Of a DNA stretch of 64,000 nucleotides, positions 22,202 to 31,914 are shown in pieces. Each line of letters opens with the position of its first letter. Position 1 is the first letter of the stretch. The notes under the pieces are model-generated. The model had not been told where the DNA came from and made no database searches. It saw nothing but the letters and a program-made list of their open reading frames with translations. The translations under genes and the position numbers were made by a program. The stretch is taken from contig NZ_BCTC01000009.1 in the NCBI RefSeq assembly GCF_001571085.1, forward strand, positions 37,863-101,862, given 5' to 3'. Origin of the DNA: Azohydromonas lata NBRC 102462 (GTDB taxonomy: Bacteria > Pseudomonadota > Gammaproteobacteria > Burkholderiales > Burkholderiaceae_C).

Positions 22202-23095
22202 ATGGCACAGGCCGGCACGCAGGTCACCACACAACTGCTCAATGCCCACGAAGCCGAGGTGCTGCAGCAGTGGCTGCAGCAGCTCAAGGAGGACGGGGCG
22301 TTGCAAAGCGGCCGCATACGCGAAGGTGAGTTGCAGACGCAATGCAGCCAGTTCCTGCGGTTGCTGCGCGATGCGTTGAGCGGCGGCACACACGACATCG
22401 ACTCTTCCGCCTTCGCCGCGGTGCGCGACCTGCTGGCCGACATCTCGGCCTCGCGGGCCACGCAGGGCTTTTCCCCGCGCGAGACCACCCTCTTCATCTT
22501 CTCGCTCAAGCAGCCGCTGTTCGACGTGTTCACGCGCCACGGCGGCGCCGACGCGCAGGCCACGCTGCAGGCCAATTGGAGCCTGGGGCTGCTGCTGGAC
22601 AAGCTGGGCCTCTACACCATGGAGGGCTACCAGAAGACGCGCGAGGAGCTGATCGTGCGCCAGCAGCAGGAGATCGCCGAGCTCTCCACGCCCGTGATCA
22701 AGCTGTGGGACGGCATCCTGGCGCTGCCGCTCATCGGCACGCTGGACAGCCAGCGCACGCAGGTGGTGATGGAGAACCTGCTGGAGTCCATCGTCCAGCA
22801 AAGCGCGGGCATCGCCATCATCGACATCACCGGCGTGCCCACGGTGGACACGCTCACCGCGCAGCACCTGCTCAAGACGGTGGCCGCGGCGCGGCTCATG
22901 GGGGCCGACTGCATCATCAGCGGCATACGGCCGCAGATCGCGCAGACCATGGTGCACCTGGGCGTGGAGCTGGACGTGGTGTCCAAGGCCACGCTGGCCG
23001 ACGCCTTCGCGCTGGCGCTCTCGCGCCAGGGCCGCACGGTGGCCAAGCGGCGCGCGGCGGACGTCCCGGCCGGCTTCAATGCCCACCAGGGCTGA
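22202..23095 (+). CDS. rsbR: RsbR stressosome sensor/scaffold protein
   Basis: The 297-residue protein has an RsbR N-terminal globin-like sensor domain (about 10-150) joined by a helix (REELIVRQQQEIAEL) to a C-terminal STAS domain (about 165-280). The STAS region keeps IIDITGVPTVDTLTAQHL and GIRPQIAQTMVHLGV. T217 and T249 lie at about the positions of the threonines that RsbT phosphorylates in Bacillus RsbR. By family knowledge, RsbR and RsbS form the large cytosolic stressosome that releases RsbT upon stress. It is the first gene of a six-gene operon with almost no spacing. The signal is unknown; homologous N-domains may bind haem (as in Vibrio) or nothing, and no haem-ligating residue can be assigned here. 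Confidence 0.92.
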   Translation: MAQAGTQVTTQLLNAHEAEVLQQWLQQLKEDGALQSGRIREGELQTQCSQFLRLLRDALSGGTHDIDSSAFAAVRDLLADISASRATQGFSPRETTLFIFSLKQPLFDVFTRHGGADAQATLQANWSLGLLLDKLGLYTMEGYQKTREELIVRQQQEIAELSTPVIKLWDGILALPLIGTLDSQRTQVVMENLLESIVQQSAGIAIIDITGVPTVDTLTAQHLLKTVAAARLMGADCIISGIRPQIAQTMVHLGVELDVVSKATLADAFALALSRQGRTVAKRRAADVPAGFNAHQG

Positions 23096-23099
23096 GCCC

Positions 23100-23501
23100 A
23101 TGGAGCGCATTCCAATACTGAAGCTCGGCAACGTGCTGCTGGTCACCATCCAGGTGGACATGCACGACGAGCTGGCCTCCGCGCTGGAGGAGGACCTCAC
23201 CCAGCGCATCGTCGCCGTGGGCGCGCGCGGCGTGCTCATAGACATCTCGGCGCTGGAGATCGTGGACAGCTTCATGGGCCGCATGCTGGACAACATCGCC
23301 TCGGTGTCGCGCATCCTGGATGCGGACACGGTGGTGGTGGGCATGCGCCCGGCCGTGGCCATCACGCTGGTGGAGCTGGGCCTGTCCCTGCACGGCGTGA
23401 AGACCGCGCTCAACGTGGACAAGGGGCTGGCGCTGATCGCCACGTCCGCCCGCCACGCCTGGCGCGGTGCCGGCGACGAAGATGATGACGGCAGTGACTG
23501 A
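23100..23501 (+). CDS. rsbS: RsbS stressosome core STAS protein
   Basis: This 133-residue single STAS domain begins MERIPILKLGNVLLVTIQVD, which fixes the start at 23100; an alternative upstream codon would overlap rsbR. The site phosphorylated by RsbT is present as S57 in LEIVDSFMGRML. RsbS sequesters RsbT in the stressosome until phosphorylated. It follows rsbR by four bases, and the next gene starts inside its 3' end. The C-terminus is acidic (DEDDDGSD). Confidence 0.92.
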   Translation: MERIPILKLGNVLLVTIQVDMHDELASALEEDLTQRIVAVGARGVLIDISALEIVDSFMGRMLDNIASVSRILDADTVVVGMRPAVAITLVELGLSLHGVKTALNVDKGLALIATSARHAWRGAGDEDDDGSD

Positions 23502-23883
23502 CCGCCTCGACATCCGAAGCTCCGAGGACGTGGTGAGGGTGCGCCAGCGCGTGCGCGCGCTCGCCGTGGAGGCGGGGCTGAGCCTGGTGGACCAGACCAA
23601 GATCGTCACCGCCGCCAGCGAGCTCGCGCGCAACACGCTGGACTACGGCGGCGGCGGCGCGGTGAGCGTGGAGCTCGTCACGGTCCCGCGGCGCGGCGTG
23701 CGGCTGTGCTTCGAGGACCAGGGCCAGGGCATCCCCGACATCAACGCCGCGCTGCGCGACGGGTTCACCACCGGCGGCGGCCTGGGGCTGGGGCTGGGCG
23801 GGGCCAAGCGGCTGTCCAGCGAGTTCGCCATCGAATCCACGCCCGGCCAGGGCACGCGCGTGACCATCGCGCGCTTCAAGTAA
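23482..23883 (+). CDS. rsbT: RsbT switch kinase
   Basis: This 133-residue GHKL-type serine/threonine kinase keeps the N-box SELARNTLDYGGGG, the DQGQGIPD loop and the Gly-rich GGGLGLGLGGAKRL. In Bacillus RsbT phosphorylates RsbR and RsbS, leaves the complex and activates a downstream partner (RsbU). Here the partner may be the phosphatase or kinases encoded next. The start is ATG 23482 (MMTAVTDRLDI), overlapping rsbS by 20 bases; 23485 is equally possible. The 43-base gap to the next gene holds three imperfect GCGCACAAG repeats. Confidence 0.92.
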   Translation: MMTAVTDRLDIRSSEDVVRVRQRVRALAVEAGLSLVDQTKIVTAASELARNTLDYGGGGAVSVELVTVPRRGVRLCFEDQGQGIPDINAALRDGFTTGGGLGLGLGGAKRLSSEFAIESTPGQGTRVTIARFK

Positions 23884-23926
23884 GCCGACGCGCACAAAGG
23901 CGCACAAGGCGCAAAAGGCGGATTGC
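23884..23926 (+). repeat. Three imperfect GCGCACAAG repeats in the rsbT-phosphatase gap
   Basis: GCGCACAAAG, GCGCACAAG and GCGCAAAAG follow each other in the only real gap of the stressosome operon, directly before the phosphatase start. They may simply be slippage products, or may tune translation of the next gene. Confidence 0.6.
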
Positions 23927-24937
23927 ATGTTCGAAGTGATGGTCAACGACTCCAGCGCGGTGGCCGAGGCGCGCCGGCGTGCCGTGGCCGCCGGCGCGGC
24001 GCTGGGTTTCGACGAGGTGCGTGCCGGGCAACTGGCCATCGTCGCCACGGAGCTGGGCACCAACCTCATCAAGCACGGCGGCGGCGGGCGGCTGCTGGTG
24101 GGCTGCGGCAGCGACCACATCGACCTCCTGGCCCTGGACAAGGGCCCGGGCATGGCCGACGTGCCGCGCTGCCTGGCCGACGGCTATTCCTCCGCCGGCA
24201 CCGCCGGCAACGGCCTGGGTGCCGTGCGCCGGCTGGCCCAGGCATTTCACGTCGCCTCCTGGCCGGCCAAGGGCACGGTGGTGATGGCCTGCCTTTCGCG
24301 CAAGGGGGAAAGCGCCTGCGAGCCGCGGCAGGAGGATGCCGTGGGCGGCGTGTGCATCGCCAAGCCCGGTGAGCAGGCCTGCGGCGACGCCTGGGCCGCG
24401 CACGATGCGGCCGACGGCTGCCGCATCGTGTTCATGGTCGATGGCCTGGGCCACGGCACCGAGGCGGCCGTGGCCGCCAACGAGGCCGTGGCGCAGTTCC
24501 AGCGCAGCCGCCACGAGCCGCCCGCGCAGATCATCCAGGCCGTGCACCAGGCGCTGCGCCACACGCGCGGCGGCGCCGTGGCCGTGGCGCGCATGGACCC
24601 GGCCAGCGGCACGGTGGCCTTCGCCGGGCTGGGCAACATCGCCGCCAGCGTCGTCGTCCCCGGGGGCGCCGCGCGGCGCATGGTCTCGCACAACGGCACG
24701 GCCGGACACAACGCGCGAAAAATCCAGGCGTTTGATTACCCCTGCGCGCCGGGCGGCGTGCTGGTCATGCATTCGGACGGCCTGTCCAGCGGCTGGTCGC
24801 TGGACGCCTACCCCGGCCTGGCCCGCATGCACCCGCTGCTGGGAGCCGCCGTGCTCTACCGCGACTTCGCGCGCGGGCGCGACGACGCGACGGCGGTGCT
24901 GGCGCGCATGCCCGTCGTGAAGGGAGCCCTGCCATGA
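23927..24937 (+). CDS. RsbX/SpoIIE-type phosphatase fused to an RsbW/RsbT-like ATPase domain
   Basis: The 336-residue protein joins two domains. Residues 1-125 are a GHKL ATPase of the anti-sigma/RsbT type (ELGTNLIKHGGGG, DKGPGMAD, GNGLGAVRRL). Residues 140-330 are a PP2C/SpoIIE phosphatase, with metal-binding Asp in FMVDGLGHGTEAA, HSDGLSSGW and GRDDATAVL. By analogy with Bacillus RsbX it would dephosphorylate RsbR and RsbS and reset the stressosome; the attached ATPase could let it also phosphorylate or bind STAS partners. Its stop overlaps the next start (ATGA). Confidence 0.88.
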   Translation: MFEVMVNDSSAVAEARRRAVAAGAALGFDEVRAGQLAIVATELGTNLIKHGGGGRLLVGCGSDHIDLLALDKGPGMADVPRCLADGYSSAGTAGNGLGAVRRLAQAFHVASWPAKGTVVMACLSRKGESACEPRQEDAVGGVCIAKPGEQACGDAWAAHDAADGCRIVFMVDGLGHGTEAAVAANEAVAQFQRSRHEPPAQIIQAVHQALRHTRGGAVAVARMDPASGTVAFAGLGNIAASVVVPGGAARRMVSHNGTAGHNARKIQAFDYPCAPGGVLVMHSDGLSSGWSLDAYPGLARMHPLLGAAVLYRDFARGRDDATAVLARMPVVKGALP

Positions 24938-26691
24938 ACCGAACGCTGGCGCGGCTGTCCGTGGCCGCCGCCGCCGACGTGGTGCTGGCGCGCCAGGGAG
25001 CGCACCGCGTGGCCGAGCGGCTCGGGCTGGACCGCCAGGCGCAGACGCGCATCGCCACCGCCGTCTCCGAGATCGCGCGCAACGCCTTCGCCCACGCCGG
25101 CGGCGGCGAGGTGGAGTACGCCGTGGACGCCCCGGCGCAGCCGCAGCACCTGTGCGTGACGGTGTCGGACCAGGGCCGCGGCATCGACGACCTGGAGGCG
25201 CTGCTCTCCGGTGCCCGCAGCTTCGCCCCGGGCCGCGGCACGGGGTTGCCCAGCGCGCGGCGGCTGGTGGATCGCTTCGAGATCGAGTCCACGCCCGCGG
25301 GCACCACGGTGCGGCTGTGGCAGCGCATTCCGCGCGCGGCCGGGGCGCGGCTCACGGCGGCGGCGCTGCAGTCCATAGGCGCGGGCCTGGGCGGTGCGCG
25401 CGCGGACCCGCTGGTGGTGCTGCACGAGCAGAACCAGGAGCTGATCGAGAGCCTCACGGACCTGCAGGAGCGCCAGGTCGAGACGCAGCGCCTCAACCGC
25501 GAGCTGGAGGAGACCAACCGCGGCGTGGTGGCGCTGTATTCGGAGCTGGACCAGAAGGCCGAGCAGTTGCGCAGCGCCAGCGACATGAAGTCGCGCTTTC
25601 TCTCGCACATGAGCCACGAGTTCCGCACGCCGCTGAACTCCATCCTGGCGCTCTCAAGGCTGCTGACGGACGGCGTGGACGGCGAGCTCAACAGCGAGCA
25701 GCAGCGCCAGGTGGAGTACATCCGCCGCTCGGCCCAGGGGCTGCTGGACATGGTCAACGACCTGCTGGACCTGGCCAAGGTCGAGGCCGGCAAGCTCGAC
25801 ATCCGCGCCGCCGACTTCACCGTGGACGCGCTGTTTGCCGGGCTGCGCGGCTCGCTCAAGCCGCTGCTGGTCAACCCGGCGGTGGACCTGTTCTTCGACG
25901 ACCCGGCCGGCCTGCCGGTGCTGCATGCCGACGAGGCCAAGGTCGCGCAGGTGCTGCGCAACCTGATCTCCAACGCCCTGAAATTCACGCAGCAGGGCCA
26001 GGTGCGCGTGGCCGTGCGGCACGACGCCACGGCCGCGCGCATGGTGTTCACGGTGCGGGACACGGGCATAGGCATCGCGCCGCAGCACCAGCAGTACGTG
26101 TTCGAGGAGTTCAAGCAGGTCGAGGGCGTGCTGCAGCGCGGCGGCACGGGCTTGGGGCTGCCGCTGTCGCGCCGCCTGGCGCAGCTCATGGGCGGGGACG
26201 TGACGCTGCTGGAGAGCGCCGTGGGCGCGGGCTCCGCCTTCGAGCTGTTCCTGCCCGTGCGCTACGGGCAGTTTGCCGCCACCTCTTCGCAGGGGCAGGG
26301 CACGCCGGATGCTGCGCAGCTGGTGGTGATCGATGACGAAGAAGCATTCCGGTACGTCATCCGCCACATCGCGCAGGACGCGGGTCTGCGCGTGCTGGAG
26401 GCGGGCGACGGTGAGGTGGGGTTGCAACTGGTGCGCGACAGCCGCCCCGACCTGGTGATCCTGGACCTTCACATGCCCAGGCTGGACGGCTTCGGCGTGC
26501 TGCAAGCCCTGGCCGGCGACGAGCACTTGCGCGCAACGCCGGTGGTGGTGTGCACTTCGCAGTCGCTGTCGCTGGACCAGAAGCGCGCGCTGGCCGCGGC
26601 CTACGCCATCGTTCCCAAGCACGATGTCTCGCGCGAAGGGCTGACCACGCTCATCCAGGACATCGTCAGTCAAGGCAGGAGGACCGCATGA
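24934..26691 (+). CDS. Hybrid kinase: RsbT-like ATPase + histidine kinase + receiver
   Basis: This 585-residue soluble protein has two ATPase modules. Residues 1-130 resemble RsbT/RsbW (SEIARNAFAHAGGGE, DQGRGIDD, GRGTGLPSARRL). A coiled coil follows (about 163-220), then HisKA with H228 (LSHMSHEFRTPLNSIL), a complete HATPase (VLRNLISNALKFT, DTGIGIAP, GTGLGLPLSRRLAQ), and a C-terminal receiver (about 460-580, LVILDLHMPRLDG). The domain order suggests that stressosome-type phospho-switching feeds a His-Asp relay. It is joined to both neighbours by ATGA overlaps. Single-ATPase stressosome-linked kinases are known; the doubled arrangement is the notable point. Confidence 0.88.
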   Translation: MNRTLARLSVAAAADVVLARQGAHRVAERLGLDRQAQTRIATAVSEIARNAFAHAGGGEVEYAVDAPAQPQHLCVTVSDQGRGIDDLEALLSGARSFAPGRGTGLPSARRLVDRFEIESTPAGTTVRLWQRIPRAAGARLTAAALQSIGAGLGGARADPLVVLHEQNQELIESLTDLQERQVETQRLNRELEETNRGVVALYSELDQKAEQLRSASDMKSRFLSHMSHEFRTPLNSILALSRLLTDGVDGELNSEQQRQVEYIRRSAQGLLDMVNDLLDLAKVEAGKLDIRAADFTVDALFAGLRGSLKPLLVNPAVDLFFDDPAGLPVLHADEAKVAQVLRNLISNALKFTQQGQVRVAVRHDATAARMVFTVRDTGIGIAPQHQQYVFEEFKQVEGVLQRGGTGLGLPLSRRLAQLMGGDVTLLESAVGAGSAFELFLPVRYGQFAATSSQGQGTPDAAQLVVIDDEEAFRYVIRHIAQDAGLRVLEAGDGEVGLQLVRDSRPDLVILDLHMPRLDGFGVLQALAGDEHLRATPVVVCTSQSLSLDQKRALAAAYAIVPKHDVSREGLTTLIQDIVSQGRRTA

Positions 26692-28364
26692 CCGCCAACA
26701 GCAGCCCTGCCGCCTCCGTGGGCGGCAACGCACGGGCCACCATCCTCAACGTCGACGACACCGAGGCCGCGCGCTACGCCAAGAGCCGCAGCCTGCGCCA
26801 TGCGGGCTTTGACGTGGCCGACGCCGTCAGCGGCCGCGACGCGCTGGCGCAGATGGAGGCACGGCGCCCGGCGCTGGTGCTGCTGGACGTGAGGCTGCCG
26901 GACATCGACGGCATCGAGGTGTGCCGCCAGATCAAGCAGCGCTGGCCGACGACCATGGTGCTGCAGACCTCGGCCACCTTCACCAGCGCCGCGGACCGCG
27001 CGCGGGGCCTGGAAGGCGGTGCCGACTCCTACCTGATACAGCCCATAGACCCGGACGAGCTGGTCGCGGCCGTGCGGGCGCTGCTGCGGCTGCATGACGC
27101 CGAAAGCAGCACGCGCCAGCTCAACGAGACGCTGGAGCGCCGCATCGAGGAGCGCACCCGCGCGCTGCACCAGGCCAACGTGCGGCTGCTGGAGCAGATC
27201 GCGCAGCGCGAACGCGCCGAGGCCGTGCTGGTGCAGTCGCAGAAGATGGAAGCCATTGGCCAGCTCACCGGCACCATGGCGCACGACTTCAACAACATCC
27301 TGGCGTCCATGGTGGGCTACATCCACCTGGTGCAGCGCATGGCGGGCGACGCCAAGATCAGCGCGCTGCTGGACAAGGCGCTGGCCGCCGCCGAGCGCGG
27401 CAAGCAGCTCACGCTGCGGCTGCTGGCGTTTTCGCGCAGCAACGACCTCGTGACCGGCCCCACCGACGTGCGCACGCTGCTGCTGGGCATGCGCGACTGG
27501 CTCAGGCAGGCGGTGGAGAGCGCCATCGCGCTGGACATCGCCGTGCAGGAGGGTGGCGAGCTGGTTGCCGTGACCGATGCCAACCAGTTGGAGCTGGCGC
27601 TGCTGAACCTGGTGCTCAACGCCAAGGACGCGATGCCCGCGGGCGGCAGCATCCACATCGACGCCCGCGCGCGCGAGCTGGGCGAGGCCGATGGCGATCT
27701 CCCGGCCGGCGCCTACGTCGTCATCACGGTGGCCGACACCGGTGTGGGCATGCCCGCGGAGGTGCTGGCCAAGGCCTTCGACCCGTTCTTCACCACCAAG
27801 CCCGTTGGGCGGGGCACGGGCCTTGGGCTGGCGCAGGTGGCCAACGTGGCGCGGCTGTCGCGCGGCGGGGCGCGCCTTGCCAGCGAGCCGGGGCAGGGCA
27901 CGCAGGTGTCGCTGTGGCTGGCCGCGGGCAGCGGGGCGGCGTTGGGCGCGCTGGCCGAGCGGGAGATGCCGCTGAACCTGGCCGGGCGGGGCGAGCGAAT
28001 CCTGGTGGTGGACGACGAGCCCGACATCCGCCGCACCATGGCCGAGCTGCTGCGCGGCAACGGCTACGAGGTGCTGAGTGCGGCCGAGGGCGGCGCGGCG
28101 CTCACGGCCTACGCGGATTTCAATCCGCAAGTGGTGCTGCTGGACCTTGGGCTGCCCGGCATGAGCGGCATAGAGGTCGCGCGGCGGCTGCGCGCGCTGC
28201 AGCCGGAGCTGCCCATCGTCTTCGTGAGCGGCCACGCCGAGCGCGAGCTGCTGTGGACGGCCGTGCCCGGCGTGCGGCTGCTGCGCAAACCCTTCCAGAG
28301 CGAGGGGCTGTACGCGGAGGTGCGGCGCTGCCTGGACGACAGCGCCGGCGCGGCAGGGGACTGA
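26688..28364 (+). CDS. Receiver-kinase-receiver hybrid protein
   Basis: This 558-residue cytosolic protein has a receiver (about 15-135, D67 in VLLDVRLPDIDG), a coiled-coil linker, HisKA with the H-box TGTMAHDFNNILASM, a full HATPase (LALLNLVLNAKDAMP, DTGVGMPAE, GTGLGLAQVANV) and a second receiver (about 435-550, VVLLDLGLPGMSG). The first receiver may accept phosphate from the preceding kinase. Neither hybrid protein has a DNA-binding domain, so the final output of the operon is not encoded here. It is the last gene of the operon. Confidence 0.9.
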   Translation: MTANSSPAASVGGNARATILNVDDTEAARYAKSRSLRHAGFDVADAVSGRDALAQMEARRPALVLLDVRLPDIDGIEVCRQIKQRWPTTMVLQTSATFTSAADRARGLEGGADSYLIQPIDPDELVAAVRALLRLHDAESSTRQLNETLERRIEERTRALHQANVRLLEQIAQRERAEAVLVQSQKMEAIGQLTGTMAHDFNNILASMVGYIHLVQRMAGDAKISALLDKALAAAERGKQLTLRLLAFSRSNDLVTGPTDVRTLLLGMRDWLRQAVESAIALDIAVQEGGELVAVTDANQLELALLNLVLNAKDAMPAGGSIHIDARARELGEADGDLPAGAYVVITVADTGVGMPAEVLAKAFDPFFTTKPVGRGTGLGLAQVANVARLSRGGARLASEPGQGTQVSLWLAAGSGAALGALAEREMPLNLAGRGERILVVDDEPDIRRTMAELLRGNGYEVLSAAEGGAALTAYADFNPQVVLLDLGLPGMSGIEVARRLRALQPELPIVFVSGHAERELLWTAVPGVRLLRKPFQSEGLYAEVRRCLDDSAGAAGD

Positions 28365-28391
28365 AGGCGTTGCGCGGCCCGGTGCTTGTAT

Positions 28392-28420
28392 GCCCGCGCT
28401 TGAACTACTTCAAGGCGGGC
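28392..28420 (+). terminator. Strong hairpin after the stressosome operon
   Basis: GCCCGC-g-CTTGAA, loop CTAC, TTCAAG-GCGGGC forms a 12-bp stem with one bulged G, starting 28 bases after the operon stop. There is no T-run, so it may be a Rho-aided terminator, an RNA-protecting structure or an operator before the DUF3079 gene. Confidence 0.45.
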
Positions 28421-28447
28421 TGGGCCGCTGGGGGCTTCAATGCCGAC

Positions 28448-28654
28448 ATGGCCAAGAAATTCCCGATAGCGCCCGCCAACCCGCACCGCGTGTGCTGGGG
28501 CTGCGACAAGTACTGCCCGTCCGACGCCATGGCTTGCGGCAACGGCTCCGTGCGCTCGCCGCACCCGGCTGAGCTGTTTGGCGAGGATTGGGCGACCTGG
28601 GGGCTGGACGCCCAGGAAGAGGCCGACGCCCAAACGGCAGCACCGGCCTCCTGA
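28448..28654 (+). CDS. DUF3079 small protein
   Basis: The 68-residue protein begins MAKKFPIAPANPHRVCWGCD, followed by KYCPSDAMACGNGS. This Cys-rich pattern (C-x2-C, then two more Cys) is the DUF3079 family, often 60-80 residues long in beta- and gammaproteobacteria. Four spaced cysteines suggest a small metal-binding fold, probably zinc, but no function is established. It lies 83 bases after the stressosome operon with a hairpin between, so it is probably a separate unit. Confidence 0.8.
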   Translation: MAKKFPIAPANPHRVCWGCDKYCPSDAMACGNGSVRSPHPAELFGEDWATWGLDAQEEADAQTAAPAS

Positions 28655-28684
28655 GCTACCTCTTGAGCTGACCGCGCAGCCGCG

Positions 28685-29797
28685 TCAGAAGTCGTGGCGC
28701 AGGCCCAGCTCGTAGGCCGTGGAGCGCTGCCCACCGAAGTAGTTGGCCGCCGCGGGGTTGCCGCTGACGGCCGGGCCACCTGCCACGGCGAAGCTCGCCG
28801 CGCCATCATTGGAGATGCGCGAGGCGTGCGCATACAGCGCCGTGCGCTTGGACAGGTTGTAGACGTAGCCCGCGCCTATCAGGTGGGCGTCGTTGGCGCT
28901 TTGGGCGGCGGTGGCGCCCTTTTGGTCCAGGCGCAGGTAGGTCAGCTTGACGAAGCCCGGGCCGGCAGGAATCTGCGCCGCCAGCAGCGTGTTGACGCTG
29001 CGGTCCGGCCCAAACACCCAGCGCCGCTGGGCCAGGCTCAGCCGCGCGAAGCCAAAGTCGTAGCCCGCGCCGTAGACCTGGTCCTTGAAGTTCTCGCCGC
29101 CGGTGGCGTTGCTGGTCGTGAACTGGGCCGCGCCCACGTCCAGGCCCTTGCCGGCCCAGCCGAGGCGAAAGCCGCGGCCCTTGGTGGAGCCCGCCGCCGT
29201 GGTGCCGCGCTCGTCGAGCGTGACGACCAACTGGCCGTAGAAGCCACCCAGGCCGCCGGGCAGGAAATACTCGATCGCATTGCTCACCCGCAGTGTCGGG
29301 TTGGCCTGCTGAGCGTCGGGCAAGGCGCCAAAAGCCTGGCCCAGCGCCCGCGAGGCCGCGAAGTTGCGGAAGCTGTTGGCCCCGGCAATGCCCAGCGTGG
29401 AGAAGGGGTCCAGCGAGGTCCAGACAAGGTGCGTCGGCACCCAGTCGCGGCCCAGGCGCAGCTCGCCCAGGGTCTTGCTCGCGACGCTCACCGTGGAGCG
29501 CCGGTCCCACAGTTGGCCTGCGGGCGTGGCGGCGCCGGCCTGGCCGGTATCGCCCAGGATGGTGGCGTCGAGGTAAAAGCCGGCGCTCAGGCCGTTGCCC
29601 AACTCTTCGTTGCCGCGAATGATGAGCTTGCTGGTCGTGTTGTTGCCGCTGACTTCCGAGGTGTTGGAGCCCAGCGACCCGTTCTTCACATGGCGCACGC
29701 CCACATCCATGGTGCCGCCTAGGGTGACCGACGACTGCGCGATGGCGGCCACGCAGGCCGCGCCCAGGCCCGCGGCCCAAATGGTTTGCTTGAACAT
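28685..29797 (-). CDS. Outer-membrane porin, general betaproteobacterial type
   Basis: The 370-residue protein has a signal peptide (MFKQTIWAAGLGAACVAAIA), then the typical SSVTLGGTMDVGVRHV first strand, alternating beta-strand pattern and the terminal YELGLRHDF with a C-terminal Phe recognised by the outer-membrane assembly machinery. It matches the 16-stranded trimeric porin family (Omp32-like), usually anion-selective in Comamonadaceae. It is the last gene of the minus-strand catabolic operon, 14 bases after the Bug binding-protein gene, so it likely brings the operon's substrate across the outer membrane. Confidence 0.93.
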   Translation of the reverse strand: MFKQTIWAAGLGAACVAAIAQSSVTLGGTMDVGVRHVKNGSLGSNTSEVSGNNTTSKLIIRGNEELGNGLSAGFYLDATILGDTGQAGAATPAGQLWDRRSTVSVASKTLGELRLGRDWVPTHLVWTSLDPFSTLGIAGANSFRNFAASRALGQAFGALPDAQQANPTLRVSNAIEYFLPGGLGGFYGQLVVTLDERGTTAAGSTKGRGFRLGWAGKGLDVGAAQFTTSNATGGENFKDQVYGAGYDFGFARLSLAQRRWVFGPDRSVNTLLAAQIPAGPGFVKLTYLRLDQKGATAAQSANDAHLIGAGYVYNLSKRTALYAHASRISNDGAASFAVAGGPAVSGNPAAANYFGGQRSTAYELGLRHDF

Positions 29798-29811
29798 GTC
29801 CCTTGTCTCCT

Positions 29812-30783
29812 TTATTCAGGCTTGAAGCCCGCTCCCTTGAGCAACTCGGCGCTTTGCGCCACGTCGCTGGCGATGTAGCGCTTGAACTGCTCGATGCTTT
29901 CGGTCACGGGCTCGACCCCGAGCTTGGCGAAGGCGCCGGACTTGCCGAGCTCGCCCACCGCGGTGTTGATCGCGGCATGGAGCGCGGCGACGCGCTCGGC
30001 CGGCGTTTCCTTGGGGGCCCAGACGCCGTACCAGGTGACGACGTTGAAGTTGGGCACGCCGGCTTCCTGCACCGTGGGCACGGCGGGCGCGAGCTCGCTG
30101 CGTTTGATCGAGCTGATGGCAATCGGCTTGACCTTGCCTGCCTTGGCCAGCGGCAGCAGCGAGATCATCGAGTCGAACTGCAGGTTGACGTGGCCGCCGG
30201 CCACGTCGGCCAATGCCGGCTGCGTGCCCTTGTAGGGCACGTAGGTGAACTTGACGTTGCCCTGCTTGGCCAGCAGCAGCGTGGCCAGGTGGCTGGCCGC
30301 GCCGGCGGCGGGAATGGCCGCCATCCACTTCTCGGGCTGCTGTCTCGCGGCGGCCAGCACGTCGCCGAGCTTGTCCTGCGGCAGTTGCGGCGAGATCACC
30401 AGCATCAGCGGCGCCTCGCCCACGCGGGCCACCGGCGCGAAGTCGGTTTGCGGGTCATAGGGCGCATTGCTCATCACCTGCTTGGCCAGCACGTGCGTGG
30501 AGGCCGAGAACAGCAGCGTGTAGCCGTCGGCCGGCGCCATCTGCACCGCCTTGCCGCCCACGGTGCCGTTGGCGCCGGCGCGGTTGTCCACGATCACCGT
30601 CACGCCCAATTGCTTGCGCAACTGCTCGCCGAGCAGGCGCGCCGCGTTGTCCACGCCGCCACCGGCGGCAAAGGGCACGACCACGCGGATGGTCTTGCCG
30701 CTCTCCGGGAACTTCTGTGCCTCGGCCCAGGCCGGCGCGACGAGCAGGGCCAGTCCTGCCGCGAGAAAACTCTGCAGCCTCAT
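29812..30783 (-). CDS. Tricarboxylate-transporter (Bug/TctC) substrate-binding protein
   Basis: The 323-residue protein has a signal peptide cleaved after LALLVAPAWA (residue 20) and the Bug family landmarks: KTIRVVVPFAAGGGVDNAAR, VDNRAGANGTVGGKAV, and NFNVVTWYGVWAPKETPAERV. It would bind an organic acid or related small molecule in the periplasm. No TctA or TctB membrane subunits are encoded nearby; orphan Bug proteins are common in Burkholderiales and may share a transporter. It belongs to the hydantoinase/FAH operon. Confidence 0.93.
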   Translation of the reverse strand: MRLQSFLAAGLALLVAPAWAEAQKFPESGKTIRVVVPFAAGGGVDNAARLLGEQLRKQLGVTVIVDNRAGANGTVGGKAVQMAPADGYTLLFSASTHVLAKQVMSNAPYDPQTDFAPVARVGEAPLMLVISPQLPQDKLGDVLAAARQQPEKWMAAIPAAGAASHLATLLLAKQGNVKFTYVPYKGTQPALADVAGGHVNLQFDSMISLLPLAKAGKVKPIAISSIKRSELAPAVPTVQEAGVPNFNVVTWYGVWAPKETPAERVAALHAAINTAVGELGKSGAFAKLGVEPVTESIEQFKRYIASDVAQSAELLKGAGFKPE

Positions 30784-30817
30784 CTTGTCTCCTACGGGTT
30801 GTTGGGGGTTTTAGGAA

Positions 30818-31909
<1,092 letters not shown>

Positions 31910-31914
31910 CGCCT

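Noticed and set aside
22202..28364. SigB-type sigma factor or RsbV/RsbW genes in the stressosome operon
   Set aside because: None of the flanking genes has sigma-factor motifs; flanks are DUF2076 and DUF3079.
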